From IMG/VR virus record IMGVR_UViG_3300035034_002172, positions 1 to 21,017 of that record: a stretch of 21,017 bases of DNA; one strand, 5' to 3'. A program made the position numbers and the translations under genes. Positions 14,174 through 20,822 of this stretch are shown in pieces (position 1 is the stretch's first letter; each line of letters opens with the position of its first letter). This DNA comes from a virus. Under the pieces are notes generated by a model. The model was not told the origin of the DNA, did no database searches, and saw nothing but the letters and a program-made list of their open reading frames with translations.

Positions 14174-15029
14174 CCGCCCTCACATGAGGGGCGGCACTGC
14201 GATATCCGGCTCGATTATATCGAGTATCCGGAGGTCCTGCGAGCGAAGTTCATCCACCGTGAAGTCCAGCTCGCAGCACGCGGGTAACTGTGCGCCTACT
14301 CCTTCGTCGGAGTAGAATTCTTCCTTATCTAGGAGGTGAGTTTGTTTCACCCACCTATCCAGTTGGTTTGCTGGAGTCGACCAGGTTATAAACATGGTCC
14401 GCCCCTCGCGTAACTGATATAAGTGATAAGACGCTCTCAGTCGCAGCAGCTCAATGTCTCCTTCTTCCAAAGGAGACTCGCATACTAGCGAGTATATATC
14501 ATCTATGCTGGAGTAGCCTATTGGATACTCTATTATCTTCAACCGGACTTCCTGTCCGGTGTTGGGGTTCACCCGCAATACTGCGGGTTCCCCCTTCTCC
14601 GCCTCTACGGCCATAACTGGTATGACCGGGGATTGGCATAGGGCGTGCCGATACCTGAGGAATTCCCACATCTCTGTGGTCTTCCTCAGGTGGTATTGGT
14701 ATTCCATCCCCGCCGGGGTTTGGATTTCCCTAACTACCCCCAACACGTGGTGAGGGAGGTCGGGTCTTATGTGGTAGGACCCGGACGGGGTCCTCAATCT
14801 AACCCGGTCAAGGGTCGGAGTGAGGCTTATCCCCTGTGAGGTCATCGCCGCCCCGCGCTGGAGGTCGTCCTCCGAGACCTCCAGCCCATCGGAGCTCCAG
14901 GTTATCTTTCGAGGGGTTGTCCCCTCGAAAAGCAAGTCCGCACAATAGCGGACTAGCTCGAGGTTATCAACACTGGGGTCTCCCCCAGTGTTGATGATTG
15001 GCACTGCCTGGGCGTGGCCCAAGTAGTGC
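14174..15029 (-). repeat. Dense array of perfect inverted repeats inside a coding sequence
   Basis: About twenty stems lie head to tail. The strongest are 14966-14978/14983-14995 (13 bp), 14907-14916/14921-14930 (10 bp), 14857-14866/14876-14885 (10 bp) and 14653-14662/14682-14691 (10 bp, with inner CCACA/TGTGG). Next come 14456-14463/14470-14477 (8), 14237-14244/14269-14276 (8), 14542-14548/14554-14560 (7), 14571-14577/14582-14588 (7), 14296-14302/14309-14315 (7), 14776-14782/14788-14794 (7) and 14935-14941/14948-14954 (7). There is a nested pair at 15001-15029 (GCACT and TGGGC arms) and one over the stop codon at 14174-14194. On the mRNA strand two loops are GAGA, a GNRA tetraloop. Other genes in the window show only occasional stems. 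Confidence 0.9.
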
Positions 15030-15073
15030 TGTTCAAACTTAACCGCGTGCGCTACAATTGATTTTGATTTCAT
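14180..15073 (-). CDS. Unknown 297-aa protein encoded by a hairpin-tiled gene
   Basis: No family recognised. The protein is soluble, mixed alpha/beta and mildly acidic, without signal peptide, membrane segment or K-x-A-S motif. Features include INTGGDPSVDNLELV near the N-terminus, TPSGSYHIRPDLPHHVLGVV in the middle, a long helical stretch (ELLRLRASYHLYQLREGRT) and a cysteine pair near the end (LPACCELDF). The striking feature is the DNA: the coding sequence is a chain of perfect short inverted repeats, so codon choice appears to serve structure as well as protein. The gene is monocistronic, with two hairpins in its leader and an intrinsic terminator behind it. No Shine-Dalgarno is visible; an AT-rich 24-nt leader precedes the ATG. 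The frame is well supported by the clean 5' and 3' borders. Confidence 0.75.
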   Translation of the reverse strand: MKSKSIVAHAVKFEQHYLGHAQAVPIINTGGDPSVDNLELVRYCADLLFEGTTPRKITWSSDGLEVSEDDLQRGAAMTSQGISLTPTLDRVRLRTPSGSYHIRPDLPHHVLGVVREIQTPAGMEYQYHLRKTTEMWEFLRYRHALCQSPVIPVMAVEAEKGEPAVLRVNPNTGQEVRLKIIEYPIGYSSIDDIYSLVCESPLEEGDIELLRLRASYHLYQLREGRTMFITWSTPANQLDRWVKQTHLLDKEEFYSDEGVGAQLPACCELDFTVDELRSQDLRILDIIEPDIAVPPLM

Positions 15074-15096
15074 AGTTATATTTTTTTATTTTTTAC

Positions 15097-15144
15097 GGAG
15101 TCACAGGAACGTGACTCCTAGAATAGTAGAGTCTTCTACTATTC
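15097..15144 (-). promoter_or_regulatory. Two tandem leader hairpins upstream of the 297-aa gene
   Basis: Two perfect inverted repeats lie 2 nt apart: GAATAGTAGA/TCTACTATTC (15121-15144, 10 bp, 4-nt loop) and GGAGTCAC/GTGACTCC (15097-15118, 8 bp, 6-nt loop). On the minus strand they are followed by an A-rich tract, not U-rich, so they are not ordinary terminators for this direction. They sit in the leader 24 nt before the start codon. AT-rich sequence farther upstream (15145-15173, with TTATATAAG and ATTATAAGG) may hold the promoter. Confidence 0.75.
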
Positions 15145-15173
15145 TTATATAACTAGAAATACCTTATAATTGC

Positions 15174-15746
15174 TTAGTCGCTCTGAGTATCACCACCAGC
15201 GAAATCAATCTCCACACGGTTACCCGCCACGGACATAACCTCGTGCCTGCCGTCTAGTCGCATACCGGGCTTAATCTCTGCGACGGTGTCGAGTAGTTGA
15301 ATGACGCGGATAAAACCTTTAGTCAATACATGCCCGGGGGCCGTTTTGATGTCAATCTGTCCCTCAGCGCCTACAGTGAGTTGAATGAGGTCAGGGTTTT
15401 GTTCGTCTGCCCTTGCTACGTTGTGCATCAGTTTCCTAAGCTTCGGAAAAGTATCCACAGACGTAACAATACCATCCTCATTGATGCCCACAAGGAATTC
15501 TAGATCCCTACGCATATCCATACCGGGGTGTGGTTGCTTGGGACGTGGTTTCCCTTCGACGCGGCGGAAGACATCCCTAGTGCAGGGTGCGTGGCGTAGG
15601 TTACTCTGCGCTGTTATGAAGTGGACCGCCGTGTTGGGAGCGTCTAAGACCTCGCCTGCTGTGGTGCTGGGCGGGTTCATTCGCACAGCGTGTATCTGCT
15701 GCTTAAACTTACGGATGGGTTTTTTGATAGTGTTAGTGTTACTCAT
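15174..15746 (-). CDS. Hypothetical protein, 190 aa
   Basis: I start it at ATG 15744-15746 (MSNTNTIKKP) because this overlaps the upstream stop in the same 8-nt ATGANTAA pattern used at two other junctions. The frame is open a further 17 codons to 15797, which would run deep into the upstream gene. The basic N-terminus (about 35 residues, IKKPIRKFKQQIHAVRM) precedes a probably globular part with DMRRDLEFLVGINEDGIVTS and a C-terminal beta-like module (RHEVMSVAGNRVEIDFAGG). No family recognised. It is the last gene of the RecA-to-RecQ transcript; no terminator hairpin with a U-tract follows it. Confidence 0.68.
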   Translation of the reverse strand: MSNTNTIKKPIRKFKQQIHAVRMNPPSTTAGEVLDAPNTAVHFITAQSNLRHAPCTRDVFRRVEGKPRPKQPHPGMDMRRDLEFLVGINEDGIVTSVDTFPKLRKLMHNVARADEQNPDLIQLTVGAEGQIDIKTAPGHVLTKGFIRVIQLLDTVAEIKPGMRLDGRHEVMSVAGNRVEIDFAGGDTQSD

Positions 15747-15939
15747 GTTCGTTGTATTTGGTGGTTGTTTTTGTAGGTGTCGTGGAAATATCCACAACAG
15801 TTTCTTCTTCTTCTCTGAAAAGCCCCAAGAACCAATTAATTGGTGCCATGAGGCTGGTGTAGCTCCATTTAAAATAGGAGGCTAGTAAAGCTCCTACGTA
15901 AATAAGGAGGCATGCTATTAATAATGTTACAATACTCAT
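15739..15939 (-). CDS. Small membrane protein, 66 aa
   Basis: Start chosen at ATG 15937-15939, which overlaps the TGA of the Cys-rich gene as ATGA; the longer frame to 16107 lies wholly within that gene. Residues 2-24 form a clear membrane helix (IVTLLIACLLIYVGALLASY), followed by a second amphipathic hydrophobic stretch (SLMAPINWFLGLF) and an acidic/Thr-rich tail. Size and layout would suit a small holin, pinholin or another membrane accessory, but nothing specific identifies it and no lysis gene is adjacent. Confidence 0.65.
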   Translation of the reverse strand: MSIVTLLIACLLIYVGALLASYFKWSYTSLMAPINWFLGLFREEEETVVDISTTPTKTTTKYNEHE

Positions 15940-16334
15940 TTTCTTTGTTTGTCGTATATTTGTTTCTCCACCAGTAAAGACTCCTTTAATCCAGGAGTGC
16001 ATACTCCACACTGTTCCAGGTGATACGTGTGGTTGGCTAAATAACAGAAGCCGCTCTTGTCTTTGTTCGGCGCCAAGCGCATAACAACCTGCCGACACTG
16101 TGCACACACGATGCGCGCAGTCTCCCGGTCGTGCTTCTTGGCTGATTTACAGTCCTTGCACACATTACTTATAATGGTGCATACACCCGAATGAAACACC
16201 TCTAACTTATGCACGGCTACAACATTGTCGCACACGCACTTCATGTTCTTACCATCCAACAAAGAATCTTTCAGAGCAGACGGTGGCTGAAGTTCTTTAA
16301 GAATTTTGGCTAAGTCATCGGGTATTTGTTTCAT
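15936..16334 (-). CDS. Cysteine-rich zinc-binding-type protein, 132 aa
   Basis: Ten cysteines occur in pairs: C33-x-C35, C59-xx-C62, C77-xx-C80 and C109-xx-C112, with C52 and C97 between, plus several His in NHTYHLEQCGVC. This pattern suggests two zinc-binding sites of the zinc-ribbon type. It lies 8 nt behind the RecQ-type helicase gene and probably shares its transcript, so it may act on DNA with the helicase. The N-terminal 25 residues are helical (DDLAKILKELQ). Function unknown; zinc binding is inferred from spacing. Confidence 0.72.
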   Translation of the reverse strand: MKQIPDDLAKILKELQPPSALKDSLLDGKNMKCVCDNVVAVHKLEVFHSGVCTIISNVCKDCKSAKKHDRETARIVCAQCRQVVMRLAPNKDKSGFCYLANHTYHLEQCGVCTPGLKESLLVEKQIYDKQRK

Positions 16335-16342
16335 CGTATCAA

Positions 16343-18034
16343 TCAGTCTTTACCGAAGTAATTTTCTAGGTATTCGTGTTTATCCTCATCAGCAGTGTCG
16401 AAGTAGGCAAGCAATTTATCAAAGTTAGCCCAGTCCCGAACTGCCTTCTCTTCCAACCTCGTGAAATCTATAAGGTTTAGAGGACCAGTGATGTGGGTAA
16501 TCTTGCCGTTGTAGGGCGGCTCATACTTTAGATACTCATCTTTTTCCCACTGTTTAATGTGTTTCATCACAGTGTTCTGAGATATGCCTACACGCTCCAC
16601 GAGCCAATCTAGGCTGATCGTTATATAGCCGCTGTCGGAAGCCACACCACCCTCCCTTAACATCTTGAAGTAGTTCGTCATACGCACGTCGCCCTCGTCA
16701 GGCTTGCCCAACTTAACACGAAACGTTTTATCAGTGTTACTAACACGCTTAATACAACCCGCACCTAAAAGCACTGATAGGGCAGCCGTAGTAAAAATGT
16801 CCTTCACACCGGACAGGCGCGACATTTCATTCATCTTCAAGTAAATCTCTCCATTAGAATCCTCACTCATTTTCAACGCATCGTAGATCGCTTGCACGTC
16901 TGTCTTATGAGGATTAGCTGACTCGATGAAGAAGTTCTGCACATCGATCGCCTTCTTATGTCTGTAGGACATACACAACGATGGTTTACCATCACGCCCT
17001 GCGCGACCACATTCCTGAGACAACGCCTCAAGACTTCCTGGAAGGTCTCGATGAATTACTGTCCTGATATCTGGTTTGTCGATACCCATACCGAACGCAT
17101 TAGTGGCTACTACAATCCGAGCGTGGTTATCCATGAATCTGTCCTGGTTTATGCGCTTCTGGTCATTGGAGAGCTTCCCATGATAGTAAACCACCTCCTC
17201 GTCCATGTTATCGGACAGAAACACCGCCAAGTCTTCCACGTTCCTAATAGTTGAACAGTAGATAATAGCCGAACCTTCCCGACTTCTTAACAGATTTGCT
17301 ATCTGCGCGTCCCCTTGCAGGTCCTCGCTTCGCAGCTCCAGGTTATCTCTACGTGGGTAGAACTTACATCTGTTGGCATGTGGTATGCCTAAAACACGTC
17401 GTATATCCTCCTCCACCTCTGCTGGAGCGGTTGCGGTGAATGCAGAAACAACCTTGGGGTCATACTCCTCAATGAAGCCTCCCACCTTAACATAGTCGGG
17501 ACGAAAGTTGTCCGACCATTGCGACAGTGTGTGGGCTTCATCCAGCACAACCATATCCGGCGTTACGTGTTTCATGGCAGCTTTAAACATAGCGTTACCC
17601 AGCCTCTCTGGAGCCACGTAAAGGAATTTCAAATGTCCTGCCAACCAATCACTCAGTACCGCAGCATTCTCCGCCGGGGTCTGGAGTCCTGATATCTGCC
17701 CGGCTGGTATACCCTTCTCCCACAACCCCTTCACCTGATCACGCATGAGCGCCACCAAGGGGGAAAACACAATGGTCTTCCAGTCTAAACATAGTGTTGG
17801 GATCAAGAACACCGCTGTCTTCCCGCAACCTGTTGGCAGGATGCAGATAGTATCGCGTCCAGCCATGATGTTGTAAATCGGTATATCCTGCCCCTCGCGC
17901 ATATTATCGAACCTAAGGCTTGTGAGAACCTCTGGTATGCGAGCCGCGGCACTCATAAGCTGCGACTTGTTTACACGAGGACCCCGCAAGGGTTTCTTAC
18001 TTAAATCAATTTCTTCAGTTGCTGTTTGGACCAT
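16343..18034 (-). CDS. RecQ-type superfamily 2 DNA helicase, 563 aa
   Basis: All SF2/RecQ helicase motifs are present. Numbered from the chosen start: Walker A LPTGCGKT (Lys72), DEAH at 165-168, SAFTATA at 197-203, YYHGKLSND, VVATNAFGMGIDKPD and the motif VI SQECGRAGRDG at 339-349. A winged-helix-like part follows, and the chain stops at ENYFGKD. That corresponds to the LL.YFGE end of the RecQ zinc subdomain, but the four metal cysteines are missing. RecQ unwinds 3'-5' at forks and recombination intermediates. I prefer ATG 18034 over the open frame to 18076 because GGAGG lies 4 nt before it; this leaves a 20-nt overlap with the gene upstream. HRDC is absent. Confidence 0.88.
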   Translation of the reverse strand: MVQTATEEIDLSKKPLRGPRVNKSQLMSAAARIPEVLTSLRFDNMREGQDIPIYNIMAGRDTICILPTGCGKTAVFLIPTLCLDWKTIVFSPLVALMRDQVKGLWEKGIPAGQISGLQTPAENAAVLSDWLAGHLKFLYVAPERLGNAMFKAAMKHVTPDMVVLDEAHTLSQWSDNFRPDYVKVGGFIEEYDPKVVSAFTATAPAEVEEDIRRVLGIPHANRCKFYPRRDNLELRSEDLQGDAQIANLLRSREGSAIIYCSTIRNVEDLAVFLSDNMDEEVVYYHGKLSNDQKRINQDRFMDNHARIVVATNAFGMGIDKPDIRTVIHRDLPGSLEALSQECGRAGRDGKPSLCMSYRHKKAIDVQNFFIESANPHKTDVQAIYDALKMSEDSNGEIYLKMNEMSRLSGVKDIFTTAALSVLLGAGCIKRVSNTDKTFRVKLGKPDEGDVRMTNYFKMLREGGVASDSGYITISLDWLVERVGISQNTVMKHIKQWEKDEYLKYEPPYNGKITHITGPLNLIDFTRLEEKAVRDWANFDKLLAYFDTADEDKHEYLENYFGKD

Positions 18035-18557
18035 AGTACCTCCATATCTTTGCGAGTTTTGTAGTGAATTTTTCACGTTCTTCGATCTGTGCTGCTTCCG
18101 GACTTACAAGCCATGTCAACATAGTGTCCAGCCCGAACGAGGAACGCTCCTGGAATGTTAGTATGGAGTTTCCGTAAAACCACTCACACATATCAATGGT
18201 AGGTATACCCTCCAGCAGCCTAGGCTTTTTACTACGAAGCGCTCCTAGTCTATCGACTAGTTTTAAGACTCTGTGAGGGTGTATACACACAATTGCGGAG
18301 ACGTTACACCACTTACTATGGCTATCCTCTAAGGCCTCCGCGATAGCATCTATCAAATCTGGTCCATCTTTATAACTATCCAACGCATAGACACTCTCCT
18401 CTAATGTGTCCCCACAATCGTAAACTACTCTCATGCATTGACACGAGAGCAGGTCTTTCAGACTTGCCGGGGCTTTGACTACGCCTGCTGTGGTATCCCA
18501 CACCTCATCGAATAGGATAAAGACTTTCTTATTAATGCAAAATTTTTCTACTTCCAT
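18015..18557 (-). CDS. Hypothetical protein, 180 aa
   Basis: The N-terminus has a hydrophobic strand ending in Asp-Glu (KKVFILFDEVWDTTAG), resembling a Walker B strand, but no P-loop precedes it. Further strands (CMRVVYDCGD, NVSAIVCIHPHRVLKLVD) suggest an alpha/beta Rossmann-like fold. No family recognised. It overlaps both neighbours (10 nt with the gene upstream, 20 nt with the helicase), so it belongs to the RecA-RecQ transcript and may serve recombination or replication, for instance as a loader or clamp-like factor; that is a guess. Confidence 0.65.
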   Translation of the reverse strand: MEVEKFCINKKVFILFDEVWDTTAGVVKAPASLKDLLSCQCMRVVYDCGDTLEESVYALDSYKDGPDLIDAIAEALEDSHSKWCNVSAIVCIHPHRVLKLVDRLGALRSKKPRLLEGIPTIDMCEWFYGNSILTFQERSSFGLDTMLTWLVSPEAAQIEEREKFTTKLAKIWRYYGPNSN

Positions 18558-18937
18558 TTTATTTTAACTGGGTTAGGCAGGCTCATTAAACGTAGGCCTG
18601 CGACTGCGGTATCGAATATTTTAGTCTCTTTGCTCCACAGGTGTCTGTCGTATCTGTCGGATACCACCAACAACGAGTACACTTCTTGAAGGCTTTTATG
18701 AATATTTACCAGGTCGTGACGGCGGATAGGTCTGGGGACTTTCTCTACTCTTGTGTCTAAGAACCTGTCAAAAACATCCGAAGGGTAAGGAAACTCTGCC
18801 AGAGGCAGTCTCCCACCCACACTCGCGTAATCACCTGCTTCTATCTCTTTAGTTTCTCTGATGTCTGTGACACCGCCGAGTCTGTAAAACACCGCGTAGA
18901 AACCTTTAATTTTTATAATCTCTCTTCCTTTTAACAC
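18548..18937 (-). CDS. Hypothetical protein, 129 aa, GTG start
   Basis: The frame opens at GTG 18935-18937, 1 nt past the upstream TAA, and no ATG occurs until near the C-terminus, so a GTG start is the likeliest. The protein is basic with an alpha/beta look (IIKIKGFYAVFYRLGG, then a helical KSLQEVYSLLVVSDRYDRH). No named domain is visible. Its stop lies within a 10-nt overlap with the next gene. Probably part of the recombination/replication operon. Confidence 0.6.
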   Translation of the reverse strand: MLKGREIIKIKGFYAVFYRLGGVTDIRETKEIEAGDYASVGGRLPLAEFPYPSDVFDRFLDTRVEKVPRPIRRHDLVNIHKSLQEVYSLLVVSDRYDRHLWSKETKIFDTAVAGLRLMSLPNPVKIKWK

Positions 18938-18938
18938 G

Positions 18939-19379
18939 TTATAAGCTGAATGCGGATACGGGTATGGAAACTATGGAATACCCGTATTTAGAATCCGTAC
19001 CCATTAATAACTTCGGCGCCGGCATGCTTGATACCAGGCCTGCTACGATGCTGGAGAGTGTTCCGCCACTCTCCATCGTAGCCATACATATAAACAAGCT
19101 TTCCTTGCTCGGCAGCTGAGCGTCTTGCACGAGATGGTAGCGATCCTGATCCTCCATTAAACACTGCGTCAAAAGACTCTTATATTTAGGTAGGACTGTA
19201 TTGGTCACTACATGCACTTTTTCCGGCACAAAGTTCACCTCACTAAATAGCAAAGGAATCTCTATAACCGGGTCCATGTCTAGCTCGTTGAGGAGCTCTT
19301 CCAGCCCACACTCCGATAAGTTGGGCCGTCGGAATATTCTAGTAAGGTGCTTAACTACACTACTTTGACTTACCTGCAT
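18939..19379 (-). CDS. Hypothetical protein, 146 aa
   Basis: It begins 20 nt inside the end of recA and is preceded by AGGAGG 6 nt before the ATG, the clearest ribosome-binding site in the window; that site is built into the Glu/Asp codons of the RecA C-terminus. The N-terminal 30 residues resemble a small helical region (SSVVKHLTRIFRRPNLSECG). The C-terminal part is hydrophobic and Gly/Ser-rich (SGGTLSSIVAGLVSSMPAP). No family recognised; it could be a recombination mediator because of its place, but no sequence evidence shows this. Confidence 0.66.
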   Translation of the reverse strand: MQVSQSSVVKHLTRIFRRPNLSECGLEELLNELDMDPVIEIPLLFSEVNFVPEKVHVVTNTVLPKYKSLLTQCLMEDQDRYHLVQDAQLPSKESLFICMATMESGGTLSSIVAGLVSSMPAPKLLMGTDSKYGYSIVSIPVSAFSL

Positions 19380-20769
19380 CGTCTTCCTCCTCTTGTTTAA
19401 TTATCTGATCCACCGTGTCGTCATAACCATGAATCCTCAACAACTTACCGACCTTGGCTATAATATCAGGGCGTGCATGAAACGCTTTACTGAAGTCTTC
19501 CGCGGTCACACCGGTAACGCCTAGATCCTTGCAGGTGTATCTCTTAAAACTTACTACAGTTCCAAGTATCGACTCATTTGCAAAGAAGTCCGCCATGGCT
19601 CGGTCAAAACTGATCGAGCATTGGGTTTCTTCATCCGTATCTGAATGGTGATCGTTAATAAGATCATACTCGATTATACGGTTATTTGCGCCGTAGGAGT
19701 TTTTATCGATACGCATCATGACAGTCGTTCCTATCTTTCTTCCGGAGCCATCCTTCAGGATACCTTTCCGGGATAGTATGAGTTGCATTGCAGCGGTCTG
19801 ATTAAAAGCCTTTCCGCCTATCTTTGTCTTGTTGTAGAGACTGCCCATCTCCGCGGACATGAAACTACCTGTGGCGCTCATGTCCACTTTGTCGTTCTGG
19901 TGCGAGGTTATGATTAAAACGCTGTTTAGGTCTCCCAGCAGGAACGGCAGTTTACGACACCACTCTTGAGCCCACTTAGAGTGACCGAAGTTTGAACCCT
20001 CTCCAATCTCTTTGATTTTGACCGACTTCTTAGCGGCTTTCTTAGCGGCTTTCTTGGCAACTTTCTTGACGGCTCCCTTAGCCTCGACGGGCTCAACTGT
20101 GTTCTCGTGCCCCTTCTTCTTCCAGTCATACACCCCGGCAGACTCAGCCTTAGACATAAGCTTGGACCAAGTATCCACTACCATGAGTAGGGGCGTATCC
20201 TTACCTACTATCCTTGTAGATTTTGAAGAGCTCATACCCCTTTGTGATAGTATCCAGTTGGTGTGATTCTTAGCCATCTGATCCACCGCGTGTACCCCGG
20301 TGAACATGCCAATCCGTTTGAGCATCTTAGCAGCAACCAAGCGACTGTTATTCAGAGCACGCATAGCCCAGTTTGGGAGTAGAGGTTTGCTCTCTGTCTC
20401 TTGCAAGGAGCAGGGAACTCCTACGAGCATCGCGCCTCCCATAAAGTAGTAGCACAATGTTGTCTTTCCTATGTTTTCACCTCCGATTATCTCTACCATC
20501 ACCTTTGTTGGGATGCCATAAGCTCCGAACAAGTATTGAAGGTAGAAGTGCCTGAAAGGGATCATGTTGTGTTTAACTGAGTCAGCTGTATGAAAACCAG
20601 CAGGGCTGATCTTACTTTTAGCAAACATTGCGGCGAGAGTCTCACCTACTTGATCGACGAAATTTTCATTCTCATCGGCCATAATATCGAACGAGTAACT
20701 GCTATTCTGCATGAATGCAGGTATTTGAGTAGTCTCGGGTTTTATAGATTCTTCTTTTTTCTTAGGCAT
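19360..20769 (-). CDS. RecA/UvsX-type recombinase with basic insert, 469 aa
   Basis: The RecA core is readable: Walker A GGENIGKTT (Lys102), QETESK at the position of RecA's AEHALD catalytic strand, and Walker B LLMVVDT (Asp199). The stretch SKLMSKAESAGVYD equals RecA's AAL.PKAEIEGEMGD. LIITSHQN is followed by the DNA-binding loop region ending KIGGKAF (RecA: TTGGNAL). It catalyses ATP-dependent strand pairing, for recombination-dependent replication and repair in large phages. A lysine/alanine-rich insert (about residues 215-262) splits the core between the GEMGD-like segment and the following helix. The N-terminus is about 60 residues longer than bacterial RecA. A hairpin lies immediately upstream, and no Shine-Dalgarno is seen. 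Confidence 0.85.
   Translation of the reverse strand: MPKKKEESIKPETTQIPAFMQNSSYSFDIMADENENFVDQVGETLAAMFAKSKISPAGFHTADSVKHNMIPFRHFYLQYLFGAYGIPTKVMVEIIGGENIGKTTLCYYFMGGAMLVGVPCSLQETESKPLLPNWAMRALNNSRLVAAKMLKRIGMFTGVHAVDQMAKNHTNWILSQRGMSSSKSTRIVGKDTPLLMVVDTWSKLMSKAESAGVYDWKKKGHENTVEPVEAKGAVKKVAKKAAKKAAKKSVKIKEIGEGSNFGHSKWAQEWCRKLPFLLGDLNSVLIITSHQNDKVDMSATGSFMSAEMGSLYNKTKIGGKAFNQTAAMQLILSRKGILKDGSGRKIGTTVMMRIDKNSYGANNRIIEYDLINDHHSDTDEETQCSISFDRAMADFFANESILGTVVSFKRYTCKDLGVTGVTAEDFSKAFHARPDIIAKVGKLLRIHGYDDTVDQIIKQEEEDDAGKSK
20026..20073 (-). repeat. Four 12-bp tandem units encoding AKK-type repeats in RecA
   Basis: Four 12-bp units at 20026-20037, 20038-20049, 20050-20061 and 20062-20073 differ at only a few bases. 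They encode a run of Lys/Ala tetrads inside the RecA insert, resembling histone H1 and bacterial Hc1/HU-tail repeats. Near-identity of the units points to recent expansion by slippage. Confidence 0.85.
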
Positions 20770-20782
20770 AATTGGATGGTAA

Positions 20783-20811
20783 GAACTGTAAGGGGTCGGA
20801 CCTTACAGTTC
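20783..20811 (-). promoter_or_regulatory. Hairpin just upstream of the RecA start
   Basis: A perfect 11-bp inverted repeat (GAACTGTAAGG at 20783-20793, CCTTACAGTTC at 20801-20811) with a 7-nt loop ends 13 nt before the RecA ATG. On the minus strand it is followed by TTACCATCC, so it lacks the U-tract of a terminator. It may control RecA translation or mark an RNA-processing point between the upstream gene and recA. Confidence 0.72.
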
Positions 20812-20822
20812 CACCTATTTCT

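Noticed and set aside
11108-15126. Shared 8-mer CTATTCTA upstream of three genes (near 11113, 14121 and 15119 on the minus strand) as a phage promoter element
   Set aside because: Three copies of an AT-rich 8-mer in 21 kb is only mildly more than chance, one copy lies inside a coding region, and no spacing to a -10 element is consistent.
15385-15885. 166-codon plus-strand ORF across three minus-strand genes
   Set aside because: It spans the ends of separate well-packed genes on the other strand, with no ribosome-binding site; the hydrophobic stretch mirrors the antisense of the small membrane protein.
15940-16107. Longer start (16107) for the small membrane protein
   Set aside because: It would overlap the Cys-rich gene almost completely; the ATG at 15937-15939 gives the typical ATGA junction and begins directly with the membrane helix.
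18035-18076. Upstream start (18076) for the RecQ-type helicase
   Set aside because: GGAGG 4 nt before the ATG at 18034 supports the shorter form, and the extra 14 residues would overlap the upstream gene by 62 nt.
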